From the NCBI RefSeq assembly GCF_900167045.1, contig NZ_FUXJ01000010.1:1-64000 (forward strand): a DNA stretch of 64,000 bases. Reading direction: 5' to 3'. Origin of the DNA: Legionella maceachernii. GTDB taxonomy: Bacteria; Pseudomonadota; Gammaproteobacteria; Legionellales; Legionellaceae. Both the position numbers and the translations under genes were made by a program. Below, in pieces: positions 6,281 to 15,160 of this stretch. The notes beneath the pieces are model-generated. The model did not search any database, was not told where the DNA came from, and was given only the letters and a program-made list of their open reading frames with translations. Every line of letters begins with the position of its first letter. Within the stretch, counting starts at the first letter, position 1.

Positions 6281-8495
6281 GATCTTTCTCCCTTTTCACT
6301 GAATTTAAGGCTAAAACAGCCTCAACAATGGAATCACGACTGGGCAACAAATATTGCCAAGCTGTACCTAATGGAATGAAACAGTCTTCGCCTGTAATAC
6401 GTTTCACTTTCAAGCAATTCTCTGCTTGTTCAACTAACAAGGTGATTAATCCTTCACTCACCGAGCCACTTTGACGCCCTTCATCAACAATTAAGACCCG
6501 TTTTGCTTTACTCACTTCACGTAAAATGGCTTCGGTGGGTAAAGGACTTAACCAGCGTAAATCGACTAGTTTTACCGCAATACCATGTTCTTTCTCAAGA
6601 ATTGTTGCCGCTTGCCTCGCCAAATAATAGCCATTGGCATAACTCAAGATGACAGTCTCACCTTCGCCATAAACTCCCACCTCACCCAGTTCAATGCGTT
6701 CATCAATATAAGGATAATCAAAAAGCCAGCCGTTATCTCCCGCTTCATGCAAATCTTTGGTCATGTATAATGCGATAGGCTCAAGGAATACCGCAATACG
6801 GCCTTCTTCATGGGCTAATCGCATGCACGTGCGCAACATCTTCGCAGCATCTGGTCCATTTGAAGGGCAAGCAACAATAACTCCTGGCAAATCGCGTAAC
6901 ACAGCAATTGAATTATCGTTGTGAAAATGGCCACCAAACCCTTTTTGATAGGCTAAAGCAGCGATGCGAATCACCATTGGATTCTGGTATTGACCGTTGG
7001 AAAAAAAAGATAAAGTCGATGCTTCGCCACGCAACTGATCTTCCGCATTATGCAAATAAGCTAAAAATTGAATCTCAGGTACCGGTATAAATCCATTATG
7101 AGCTAGGCCAATTGCTGTGCCCAAAATAGTGGTTTCATCGAGCAATGAGTCAAATACCCTGCGTTGACCAAAACGAGCTTGTAAATCAGCAGTGACTCGA
7201 TAAACTCCCCCTTTTTTGCCCACGTCTTCGCCGAAAATCACCATGTTAGGATACTGCATCATCAGATCAGTCAAAGCGAAATTGATTTGCTGACAAAGAT
7301 TACGCTTTAAGTGCAATTGATTCCATGCATTGCCAAAAACCTGAGCTCGACGCGCATCGTCGGGCGGTAAATAAATCCGTTTATTATGCGTTGTAGGCAA
7401 TAGTGAAGCCATTACCTCTTTGGCACTGTTCATTTTGGGCAATCGAATCGCTTCTACTGCTTTGGCTTCAATAAGGGTTTTATTGTCTTGGTATAACGTT
7501 AGAATCGCTTTAGTACTCATCCAGCCTTCTTGAACCAATAATCTTGCCGTATGTAATAAAGGATCATTCGCCTCACGCCGCTCGATCTCAGATTGTGAAT
7601 TATATTGTGATTCAATGTCAGAACCTGCGTGACCTAGCAAACGCATGCATTTCATGTGCAGAAAAACAGGTTGCTTTTTAGTTCTTGCAATATGTTCTGC
7701 TTGCTTAGCCTTTAAATAAACGTCGGCCAGGTTTAAACCATCACAAGCAAGGTAATGCCAGCTTGGTCTCTCTTTCACCGATGTTTCAATCCAATGGCTT
7801 GGCGTGGGTACAGAGATACCAATGCCGTTATCTTCACAAATAAAAATTAAGGGCAAGGGGTATTGCTGAGAAGCAATCCAGGAACAAGCGTTTAAAGTCG
7901 TTTGAGCTGAGGCATGATTCGTTGAGGCATCACCGAACGAACAAAGGATGATTGAATCGTCTGGTAGGTTTGCGTGAATGCAAAGCTCTTTTGCTCGTGT
8001 AATCGAAATGGCGGCACCCAAAGCTTTGGGTAAATGCGACGCAATCGTTGAAGTCTGTGGCGGAATAGTAAGGGGGACACTACCCAATACTTTATGGCGC
8101 CCTCCTGCAATAGGATCCGCAGCAGCAGCAACGAGGGATAACAGAATATCACGCACCCCGTCACAGCTTTGCAATTGTTTAGCACGTTGCAAGTAAAACG
8201 CACCACTTCGGTAATGCAAAAAAGCCATGTCACTGACACGAAATACTTCGCCAAATACAGCATTACCCTCATGACCACTGCTACCGATAGTATAATAGGA
8301 CAGGCCTTTTTCTTTTAACTGGCGAGCAATAAGGTCGAGTAAACGTGATTTAATTTGTGAATCAAATAGTTCAATCGCAATTTTTTTGTCCATACCCGCT
8401 TGTGCTGGACTCGTTGAACTTATTGCTGGAGGAAAATCTGCTTGAGTGACGCGGTTAACAAATTGCTCATGGACTACGCTAGCTCTATCTAACAT
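6258..8495 (-). CDS. Fused 2-oxoacid dehydrogenase E1 (alpha+beta)
   Basis: A 745-aa single-chain E1. The N-terminal half (about 45-370) is an E1-alpha domain with the thiamine diphosphate motif from GDASTNHAS to ICEDNGIG. The C-terminal half (about 395-735) is an E1-beta/transketolase-like domain with IFGEDVGKKGGVY and GFGGHFHNDNS. E1 enzymes decarboxylate 2-oxoacids and pass the acyl group to lipoyl E2. Branched-chain acids are the usual substrates of alpha/beta E1s, but the 23-base overlap with the glutaryl-CoA-type dehydrogenase makes 2-oxoadipate or a branched-chain acid both possible. No E2 or E3 gene is nearby, so it must share them. Confidence 0.85.
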   Translation of the reverse strand: MLDRASVVHEQFVNRVTQADFPPAISSTSPAQAGMDKKIAIELFDSQIKSRLLDLIARQLKEKGLSYYTIGSSGHEGNAVFGEVFRVSDMAFLHYRSGAFYLQRAKQLQSCDGVRDILLSLVAAAADPIAGGRHKVLGSVPLTIPPQTSTIASHLPKALGAAISITRAKELCIHANLPDDSIILCSFGDASTNHASAQTTLNACSWIASQQYPLPLIFICEDNGIGISVPTPSHWIETSVKERPSWHYLACDGLNLADVYLKAKQAEHIARTKKQPVFLHMKCMRLLGHAGSDIESQYNSQSEIERREANDPLLHTARLLVQEGWMSTKAILTLYQDNKTLIEAKAVEAIRLPKMNSAKEVMASLLPTTHNKRIYLPPDDARRAQVFGNAWNQLHLKRNLCQQINFALTDLMMQYPNMVIFGEDVGKKGGVYRVTADLQARFGQRRVFDSLLDETTILGTAIGLAHNGFIPVPEIQFLAYLHNAEDQLRGEASTLSFFSNGQYQNPMVIRIAALAYQKGFGGHFHNDNSIAVLRDLPGVIVACPSNGPDAAKMLRTCMRLAHEEGRIAVFLEPIALYMTKDLHEAGDNGWLFDYPYIDERIELGEVGVYGEGETVILSYANGYYLARQAATILEKEHGIAVKLVDLRWLSPLPTEAILREVSKAKRVLIVDEGRQSGSVSEGLITLLVEQAENCLKVKRITGEDCFIPLGTAWQYLLPSRDSIVEAVLALNSVKREKDRGRLVIS

Positions 8496-8896
8496 TATTA
8501 TACGCCCTGTTTATTAGGAGCCTCTCTTTTAAAAACAGGCTCTTGTCCTTTTTTAGCGATAGGTTAAGTAAATTACTCTATCAGCCGATTAATTGGCATC
8601 AGTATAGTGAAATGAATTTGTAGATGACAAGCAAATTAAGGGAATAAAGTCTGCGTGTTGATCAACCACATCGCTTTCCGAGATTAATTGAAGTTCGGAA
8701 CTACCACCTCATCTCTATTTGGCAGTCGTTCAGCTTTTAGTTATATGTCTAAATTCTAACTCCTCACCGGCTGAATCTAATAATTGATATACCTCTTAGC
8801 TTTCATGGTTTGTTCTATTTTCAAAAACATTAAACTGGAGAATGGTGATCAAATAATCTACAATTTGACCTGAGAATAACACTTTTGAGGTTAATT
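8496..8896. other. Long intergenic region between divergent E1 and lipoprotein genes
   Basis: About 400 bases without a gene; it should hold promoters for both neighbours. At 8518-8542 GAGCCT and AGGCTC form a hairpin (extendable with G-U pairs) followed on the plus strand by TTGTCCTTTTTT. No plus-strand gene precedes it, so it may instead be a leader hairpin in the E1 transcript. I found no tRNA, recognisable ncRNA or convincing small ORF. Confidence 0.5.
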
Positions 8897-9127
8897 ATGA
8901 AATGGATAGCTCTAGCCCCAATGATTGTTCTTCTGACAGCCTGCGGTTGTTGTACAAATACCGGAGTATTGGAGTATCGCTCCGTGACTTATACGCCCAC
9001 AGTGGTCACAACTCGAGTAGCACCAACCCCTGCAGCAGTAGTAGTAAAACCGATCTATTATGATCCAGTCACGATCATTGATACCGATCCTATTGATGTT
9101 ACAACTACTACTATCGACTATTACTAG
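8897..9127 (+). CDS. Small predicted lipoprotein
   Basis: A 76-aa protein starting at the ATG at 8897, six bases after GAGG; an upstream TTG is in frame but falls before that site. It has a short charged start, a hydrophobic core and a lipobox LTAC with Cys16, so it should be lipidated and membrane anchored. The mature part is short, Thr/Val/Pro-rich and ends in a Tyr-Tyr pair, with no known domain. A strong terminator follows, so it is monocistronic. Small lipoproteins of this kind are common in Legionella; function unknown. Confidence 0.7.
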   Translation: MKWIALAPMIVLLTACGCCTNTGVLEYRSVTYTPTVVTTRVAPTPAAVVVKPIYYDPVTIIDTDPIDVTTTTIDYY

Positions 9128-9137
9128 TCGATCAATT

Positions 9138-9180
9138 AGAGTTCTCTTTTGCAAAAGAGGACTCTATCTTATTTCATTTT
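9138..9180 (+). terminator. Rho-independent terminator of the lipoprotein gene
   Basis: AGAGTTCTCTTTTG at 9138-9151 pairs with CAAAAGAGGACTCT at 9152-9165 (one G-U), forming a 14-bp stem followed by a T-rich tail to about 9180. Confidence 0.8.
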
Positions 9181-9291
9181 GCACACGATCAGAATAATAG
9201 TAAAATAGATGATTATCGCTTTAACAATAAACATGTCTTATTTAAAATCGGCAAACTAAGCGCCCATAGACTGCATTAATCAGGTAAAAAA

Positions 9292-10083
9292 ATGAAATCG
9301 TATGTAATTGTAACCTTTTATAAATTTGTTCCTCTAAACGATTATGAAGTAATGAGAGAATCCATCCTCAAAGTAATGAAAGATAATCAAGTGAAAGGAA
9401 CAATCATTTTAGCAAGTGAAGGAATAAATGGTACATTTTGTGGTAAAGAAGAAGAAATTGCGCCCTTCATGGCTTATTTAAAAACTTATTCGGGCTTAGA
9501 AGATTTAGTCTTCAGATCAACCTATAATGACTTTAACCCTTTCGCTAAAGCGAAAGTCAAATTACGTAAGGAAATTGTCACTTTAGGTGTGGAAGATATT
9601 AATCCACTCGAATTTTCCGGAACTTACTTAAGTCCTGAGGAATGGAACAAATTAATTTCAGATCCAGAAGTTGTTATTATCGATACCCGAAATGATTACG
9701 AAGTAAAACTGGGGACTTTTAAAAACGCAATCAATCCCAACACTGAGAATTTTAGAGATTTTCCAGAGTATGTCCAAACCCATCTTTTAGAGAAAAAAGA
9801 TAAAAAAATTGCTATGTTTTGTACCGGTGGTATTCGCTGCGAAAAATCCACTTCTTACCTAAAAAAACTGGGATTTGATGAGGTTTATCACTTAAAAGGT
9901 GGAATATTAAACTACTTAGAATCCGTGCCCGCCGAAAATTCACTGTGGGAAGGAAGCTGTTTCGTTTTCGATGATCGTGTTGCTCTTGACCAAAAATTAA
10001 ATGGTTTTGAAAAAGGCTCCATTGATACTGAATGGAAAAATAAGCATAGAAAAAAGCAGCAACATAATGAAAGGAAGGATTAA
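9292..10083 (+). CDS. trhO: tRNA uridine(34) hydroxylase, rhodanese family
   Basis: A 263-aa protein of the YceA/TrhO family, which catalyses oxygen-dependent hydroxylation of uridine 34 in certain tRNAs on the way to 5-(carboxy)methoxyuridine. The N-terminal acylphosphatase-like part contains [13 protein letters not shown]. The rhodanese domain (about 120-215) contains [17 protein letters not shown] and the catalytic cysteine loop [12 protein letters not shown]. The tail has the usual [13 protein letters not shown]. It lacks the extended cysteine-rich tail of longer homologues. The following peptidase gene overlaps its end by 17 bases, so the two are probably co-transcribed although functionally unrelated. 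Confidence 0.93.
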   Translation: MKSYVIVTFYKFVPLNDYEVMRESILKVMKDNQVKGTIILASEGINGTFCGKEEEIAPFMAYLKTYSGLEDLVFRSTYNDFNPFAKAKVKLRKEIVTLGVEDINPLEFSGTYLSPEEWNKLISDPEVVIIDTRNDYEVKLGTFKNAINPNTENFRDFPEYVQTHLLEKKDKKIAMFCTGGIRCEKSTSYLKKLGFDEVYHLKGGILNYLESVPAENSLWEGSCFVFDDRVALDQKLNGFEKGSIDTEWKNKHRKKQQHNERKD

Positions 10084-11362
10084 ATCACTGACATTGTTTT
10101 TTTTATTACTCTTTCTTCCCATTGTAGAAGCAAAAGATCTGACCGCTATTGAAAAACACATCATTCGTCATATTAGTGAACAACAGGATGCTCAGCTCTC
10201 ACTCCTTGAGCAATTGGTGAATATTAATAGCGGCACTGAAAATACCGCCGGCGTTCATCAAGTCGGTGAGCTCTTGAAAACACGATTAGAGAAACTAGGT
10301 TTTACAACTCACTGGCAAGACATTCCTCCTGACATACATCGAGCAGGCGCTTTAATCGCTGAACGCCAAGGTTCTAAAGGCAAACGGTTACTCTTGATTG
10401 GTCATCTTGATACTGTTTTCCCTTCAGCAAGCCCATTTCAAAAATTCACTCGTCAAGGCTCATACGCTACCGGTCCGGGGGTGATTGATGATAAAGGCGG
10501 AGACGTTGTTATTCTTTTTGCATTGGAAGCGCTTGAAAAAGTCCATGCCCTTGATGACACCACCATTCGAGTAGTCCTGTCAGGCGATGAAGAAGACGCC
10601 GGTAAGCCCACTTCAATCACACGACAAGCGTTGCTTAAGGCAGCGCAACAAAGTGATATTGCATTGGATTTTGAGTGGTCATTTACGCAAGATACAGCAA
10701 CCGTTGCTCGTCGTGGGATTTCAAGTTGGACAATTACCACCCAAGGAAATGAGACTCACTCGTCAGCGATTTTTCAAAAAACAGCAGGTGATGGGGCAAT
10801 TTTTGAATTAAGCCGTATTCTTAATACCATGCGTACTCGCCTTTCTGATGAAAAGTATCTTTCTTTCAATCCAGGCTTAATTTTAGCAGGAACGCAAGTC
10901 AATGCTCCGAAAAAGACGGAAGGAAATGCATTTGGTAAAATTAACGTCATTGCCAAAACTGCCTATGCCACTGGTGATTTACGTTTTTTAACAAAAGAAC
11001 AGAAACAAAAAGCAGAAAAAAAGATCGCCTCGATTGTCAACCAACACCTACCAGGCACCTCAGCTTCTATCCATTTTCAAGACGGCATTCCGCCAATGCC
11101 ACCCTCTTCGGCTAACCTAAACCTTTTGCAACAATACAGCGAAATAAGTGACTCATTAGGACATGGAAAAATTAAATCGCTTAACCCTGGCGTGCGCGGT
11201 GCGGGTGATATTTCTTACGTATCTTCGCTTGTGCGAGGGAATTTAGCCGGTTTAGGGCCCATTGGAACAGGCGCCCATTCGACAAAAGAAAAGCTCGATA
11301 TCCATTCTCTACCTATTCAAACTCAGCGCGCTGCACTATTAATTTATCGATTAACTCGTTAG
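10067..11362 (+). CDS. Exported M20-family metallopeptidase (carboxypeptidase G2-like)
   Basis: A 431-aa zinc peptidase. I place the start at the ATG at 10067, inside the end of trhO, because it gives a clear signal peptide (MKGRIK then a Leu/Phe-rich core ending near VEAKD); a longer frame upstream would spoil it. Metal-site motifs of the family are visible: [10 protein letters not shown] (His, Asp), [10 protein letters not shown] (bridging Asp), SGDEEDAG (Glu-Glu) and a late His in [12 protein letters not shown]. The dimerisation insert lies between about residues 220 and 330. Enzymes of this type remove C-terminal glutamate or similar residues; the natural substrate is unknown. It should act in the periplasm or outside. 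Confidence 0.85.
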   Translation: MKGRIKSLTLFFLLLFLPIVEAKDLTAIEKHIIRHISEQQDAQLSLLEQLVNINSGTENTAGVHQVGELLKTRLEKLGFTTHWQDIPPDIHRAGALIAERQGSKGKRLLLIGHLDTVFPSASPFQKFTRQGSYATGPGVIDDKGGDVVILFALEALEKVHALDDTTIRVVLSGDEEDAGKPTSITRQALLKAAQQSDIALDFEWSFTQDTATVARRGISSWTITTQGNETHSSAIFQKTAGDGAIFELSRILNTMRTRLSDEKYLSFNPGLILAGTQVNAPKKTEGNAFGKINVIAKTAYATGDLRFLTKEQKQKAEKKIASIVNQHLPGTSASIHFQDGIPPMPPSSANLNLLQQYSEISDSLGHGKIKSLNPGVRGAGDISYVSSLVRGNLAGLGPIGTGAHSTKEKLDIHSLPIQTQRAALLIYRLTR

Positions 11363-11443
11363 CTGATCATACCTAGAACAAGGAGGATCAAAAAAATGAA
11401 GCGCCATTCAAGCGCTTTGGGATAGTCGTGTGCAAAAGAAGTG

Positions 11444-13765
11444 TTATTGGGGATGATTGGAGTTTTCTTGATTATGATCGGGATTTTCATCTTCCGGTTG
11501 CGATTCCTTCTTAATATCAAATAATGTTTGCCGGAATTGACTTACCGACTTAGCGAGCCCTTTTTCCCGTCCATGATAAAACATGCCCGCTCCTGCAACG
11601 CCTGCTACGCCTATACCCACGCCTACCCCAAGGGAAGCCCCTAAACCAGCCGCTCCAATTGCAGAAAGTAATAAACTACTACCACCACTTGGGATAGCAG
11701 CCAAAACTCCAACGATTACTAATGATGCGCAAGCAAAAGTAAGTAAAGCTGTACCTAAGGCATGCCAGCCAGGCGAAGTATTCCCTGATACATGGTTCGC
11801 TAGCGCAGCGAGTCGTTTACTGTTTGCTTGCGTTTTTTGTGGGTCATCTATATCAATCAATGAGTTATTGGCCGAAAATAACACTTGAGATAGATCATTA
11901 AGTGCACGCGAATCCAAATTTTCTGGGGTGTTTCCGGCAATAGCCTTCACTTGCTCAATTATTTTTCTTCCTTTATCAATCAGCAGTGCGTCTTGTGCTT
12001 GTTCTAAATTTGCTGCAAATTCACTTAAATAATCCTCGTATTCTTCAATTGCAGCCTTGCTTGGCGTCTTGAGAAAAGTCACGTCACCCACATGGTTTTT
12101 CTTATTGGTTTCTGCGCTTTTCAGATAAAACTCATCCTGTGCTTGTGGGCTGAAGGTGGTTGTACTACCGAAGACATCATTGGCAATCGAGTCGCTTTTC
12201 ATCCCAGAAGAACCAGGAACATGATGAGAGGTAATTTCAGCCGCATTTCCGCCTTGCGCCCGAACAGATTCAATATTACTGATATTTTTATGTTTACTTT
12301 TATACCTTTTTTTCATCCATTCTTGAGTCGCTTTTTCTACTGCAGTTCCTGTTCTATCTTGACCACTTGCACAATGAATAACGCTGAGCGTATTTATCGC
12401 CTGGCATGCCGCTAAAATGACCTTACACACACTTTTAAGGCGCTCCGCTTTCTGCAGGGGAGCAATGCCATGTGGGACCTGTTCTTTGCCAAAATCTAAT
12501 CCTTGAGCAATATCTAGTGCGCGAAAAGTGCCGTCAGGATTAGTTGCAGCATAGGACATTTGGTCATTTTTATCGTCCCGCTCTTTTGTGGCTTTAGCAA
12601 CATGGTTAATGATTGTGGCTTGCTTTTCAAGGAAAGAGTAGGTATTCAATGTGGTAACATGCAGATTTAATAAGTCAGGATTTTTGTCCATCTTTTCTGC
12701 TGCAGCCACGCGAACTTGTTCTAAATTTTCGCGAGTATGAATTTGAACTGCTTCACTCTCTTCGCCTTTACCAATAAAAACCGGCGAGCCCATTCGAGCT
12801 AACCATAGCACATCTTCTTCATCTTCAGCTTGTAAACGATCAATTTGAGGTGGTTGAAGTTCACTTGCTTCCTTAATTTCAATCAATTCATTTTTAACGA
12901 TAAACGCATTTTTTGCACCCACTAAGTGTGTTTTACGTGCTTGTGCAGGTAAGGCAGTGTCGTCTCTGGCCATCAGTCCGGCAAACAAACTATCTGCTTC
13001 TTGAATCGCCAGGTTTTGCGCCGTATGTGCGTTTTTTTCATCCTGGAATGGGTAAGCTGTTACAGTTTCGAGTTGATGAAGCGCTTGTTTTTGTGTTTCT
13101 GTTTTTCGCGTGACGGGGTATTGAGTCTCTCGTTGTAAAATGCGTTCGGTCTTATCATAAGTCAGAGTCACCATCGGGCGGGCGGGAGAAAGCACACTGG
13201 ATAGATTACGATAATGAAATAGTAATTTCTCCGCATCTTCTCGGCTCTCGCACCCTTTGGTCAAATTAGCTTTATGAAGTTGTTCTACTAAAAATGTATT
13301 AAACTCATTCTCTTTTTGACTAATGCGCTTTTGCTTATCCTCATCATGAGCAGCACCCTGTGCTATGGTCAAAATCTCTTGGCAAAGCAAACCAAACCGA
13401 GTGTTTATATCATCACGTAATTCCTGCCCCTTAGCTCCCATTTTTTTATCAATTGCATAATCAATGGGGCGCAGCCTTGATAAACACCGTAGCAATGCAT
13501 TATTAGCCTCTATCACAGGTGCATCATGGCGCATGCGTTGTTCAAGAGGTTTCGCTTGGGTTGCATCTCTTAGCCAGGTATGTGTTTTTGGATCTACGGT
13601 GGACACAATGCCAAATTGCGCATCATTCACCTCACGTAATAAGTCACTTAAGGCCTCATAATTTGTTTCTTGTAGTTTTGCGACTAAATCATGAGGCTTA
13701 AGTCGAAATTCTTCTCCAATTTTTTGCGTTAACGCTGTAAAAAGTTCGCTGTGTTCTCTAGCCAT
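11444..13765 (-). CDS. SidP-like phosphoinositide phosphatase, candidate Dot/Icm effector
   Basis: A large protein (773 aa from the ATG at 13765) with a CX5R phosphatase loop: VIHCASGQDRTGTA, Cys465 in this numbering. This matches the Legionella effector SidP, which removes phosphate from PI3P and PI(3,5)P2 in the host. Near the C-terminus (about 680-735) is a Gly/Ala-rich hydrophobic stretch that could insert in a membrane. The last residues (KKESQPEDENPDHNQEN) form an acidic Glu-rich tail like many Dot/Icm signals. A GTG at 13819 extends the frame by 18 codons, but a TATAAT box at 13796-13801 lies downstream of it, favouring the ATG. Host PI3P as target is inferred. Confidence 0.68.
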   Translation of the reverse strand: MAREHSELFTALTQKIGEEFRLKPHDLVAKLQETNYEALSDLLREVNDAQFGIVSTVDPKTHTWLRDATQAKPLEQRMRHDAPVIEANNALLRCLSRLRPIDYAIDKKMGAKGQELRDDINTRFGLLCQEILTIAQGAAHDEDKQKRISQKENEFNTFLVEQLHKANLTKGCESREDAEKLLFHYRNLSSVLSPARPMVTLTYDKTERILQRETQYPVTRKTETQKQALHQLETVTAYPFQDEKNAHTAQNLAIQEADSLFAGLMARDDTALPAQARKTHLVGAKNAFIVKNELIEIKEASELQPPQIDRLQAEDEEDVLWLARMGSPVFIGKGEESEAVQIHTRENLEQVRVAAAEKMDKNPDLLNLHVTTLNTYSFLEKQATIINHVAKATKERDDKNDQMSYAATNPDGTFRALDIAQGLDFGKEQVPHGIAPLQKAERLKSVCKVILAACQAINTLSVIHCASGQDRTGTAVEKATQEWMKKRYKSKHKNISNIESVRAQGGNAAEITSHHVPGSSGMKSDSIANDVFGSTTTFSPQAQDEFYLKSAETNKKNHVGDVTFLKTPSKAAIEEYEDYLSEFAANLEQAQDALLIDKGRKIIEQVKAIAGNTPENLDSRALNDLSQVLFSANNSLIDIDDPQKTQANSKRLAALANHVSGNTSPGWHALGTALLTFACASLVIVGVLAAIPSGGSSLLLSAIGAAGLGASLGVGVGIGVAGVAGAGMFYHGREKGLAKSVSQFRQTLFDIKKESQPEDENPDHNQENSNHPQ

Positions 13766-13795
13766 GGCAAACTCTATTCTTGGGGATGATTTTTT

Positions 13796-13801
13796 ATTAT
13801 A
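13796..13801 (-). promoter_or_regulatory. Probable -10 box (TATAAT) of the SidP-like gene
   Basis: The reverse strand reads TATAAT about 30 bases before the ATG at 13765. No good -35 box is visible at 16-18 bases, so an activator may be needed. The box falls inside the frame opened by the upstream GTG, arguing against that start. Confidence 0.5.
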
Positions 13802-13837
13802 GTGAAAAAGACTTAACACAGTATTAATGGATGATTA

Positions 13838-14563
13838 ATGAAACGCTTGCTGCTTATTACCTTTTGTGGGTTTAGCTTAACAGTTCATGCACTGCCCCAA
13901 GGATTTACTTATCTGCAAGATATTGAGCCAAGTATTATTCAAGATATGCGTTATGCAACAAGCCATAATTTTATCGGAGAGCGTATTCCAGGTTATCAAG
14001 CAGGTCGTTGCATTCTCACGCGTCAGGCTGCCGATCATTTAGTCAAAGTGCAAAGAGAAGCGAATCAGCTGGGTTATAGTCTTAAAGTCTATGATTGTTA
14101 TCGGCCCCAAACAGCCGTCCAATTTTTTTATCAATGGAGCTTAAACCCTCAGGATAACCGCATGAAAGCGTTCTTTTATCCACGTGAAGATAAGAAAAAT
14201 TTATTTGCCAAAGGGTACATTGCTAAAGAGTCAGGCCACACCAGAGGCAGTACCATCGATCTGACTTTAGTGAAAATCGGGACAAAATACCCCAATCCTC
14301 GGGCAGTAATCCCGCGTTGTTTTGATAAAACAGCTCGCTATCAAGACGACAATTCCATCGATGCCGGTACTCGGTTTGATTGCATGGATCCCAGTGCCAA
14401 TATTTTTTATGCTGATTTAAGTAAAACACAAAAAGCTAACCGTTTACTGCTACGTCATTTAATGACAGCAAATGGTTTTAAACCTTATCCACAAGAATGG
14501 TGGCATTTCACGCTAGCAAATGAACCCTATCCCCATACTTATTTTGATTTTCCTGTAAAATAA
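13838..14563 (+). CDS. ddpX: D-alanyl-D-alanine dipeptidase (VanX/DdpX-like), exported
   Basis: A 241-aa zinc peptidase of family M15D that cleaves D-Ala-D-Ala. It begins with a signal peptide (MKRLLLITFCGFSLTVHA), so it should act in the periplasm, perhaps recycling dipeptide from peptidoglycan rather than giving vancomycin resistance. Visible active-site motifs are YDCYRPQ (substrate arginine), SGHTRGSTIDLTL (zinc His and Asp) and QEWWHFT (catalytic Glu, zinc His). Length fits the family. It is divergent from the SidP-like gene, and the short gap must hold both promoters. Confidence 0.9.
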   Translation: MKRLLLITFCGFSLTVHALPQGFTYLQDIEPSIIQDMRYATSHNFIGERIPGYQAGRCILTRQAADHLVKVQREANQLGYSLKVYDCYRPQTAVQFFYQWSLNPQDNRMKAFFYPREDKKNLFAKGYIAKESGHTRGSTIDLTLVKIGTKYPNPRAVIPRCFDKTARYQDDNSIDAGTRFDCMDPSANIFYADLSKTQKANRLLLRHLMTANGFKPYPQEWWHFTLANEPYPHTYFDFPVK

Positions 14564-14632
14564 ATTAGCTGGATTGAATACGCGCCTTGATTACTTGCAC
14601 AAGTTAGCCTATTTTTACTCTGGGAGAACAAA

Positions 14633-15058
14633 ATGTGGTTAACTTACGCAATACTTGCCGCCATCCTATGGGGATTTAATTATGCTCTGGCCGAAAAAAT
14701 ACTCCGCAGCATTTCCCCAGTCACTCTATTGGCTTTAGAAATGTTCTTTGGAGCTATTTTCTTTCTGGGTGTTTCCTATTTCACAACCATGAAGAAAGAC
14801 TTTTACCTCTTACTTACCGAACCCAGTGTTCGCTGGCTAACAATTCTTGAAATTATCGTGCTTTTAGCCGCCAGTTTTTTCATTGTTGCGTCTATTCATC
14901 TTAAAAATGCGACAGTAGCAGGAATCATTGAACTAATTTATCCCTTGTTTACTATCTTTTTTACCTGGTTTTTATTTCATGAAACCCATGTGAATCTAGC
15001 CGTTATTGTAGGAGGCCTTTTTATTTTTGCTGGCGTGTTAATCATAAGCCTGTCTTAA
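14633..15058 (+). CDS. Single-domain EamA/DMT-type membrane transporter
   Basis: A 141-aa inner-membrane protein with about five hydrophobic segments, matching one EamA repeat of the drug/metabolite transporter superfamily: it begins MWLTYAILAAILWGFNYAL and ends IVGGLFIFAGVLIISLS. Full-length relatives have two such repeats, so this half-size form should work as a dimer. GGGAG lies just before the ATG. There is no clue to the substrate. It is separated from its convergent neighbour by about 100 bases. Confidence 0.8.
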   Translation: MWLTYAILAAILWGFNYALAEKILRSISPVTLLALEMFFGAIFFLGVSYFTTMKKDFYLLLTEPSVRWLTILEIIVLLAASFFIVASIHLKNATVAGIIELIYPLFTIFFTWFLFHETHVNLAVIVGGLFIFAGVLIISLS

Positions 15059-15135
15059 TCTCTTGAGATTAAAATTAAGTTAAACACATGTACGTAATTT
15101 ATTTGTTTTACCAATCCATTCGTCATGAGATTGAG

Positions 15136-15160
15136 ACAGTAAGTCTATAGGGCTTACTGT
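15136..15160. terminator. Hairpin at the end of dacB
   Basis: ACAGTAAG at 15136-15143 pairs with CTTACTGT at 15153-15160 and touches the dacB stop codon. A second small hairpin (TAATCTC/GAGATTA) lies near 15057-15072. Neither has a clear T-run, so termination is only probable. Confidence 0.4.

Noticed and set aside
13766-13837. PmrA or CpxR box upstream of the SidP-like gene
   Set aside because: TTAA and ATTAA words occur, but spacing and flanks do not match the known consensus boxes, so I call only the TATAAT box.
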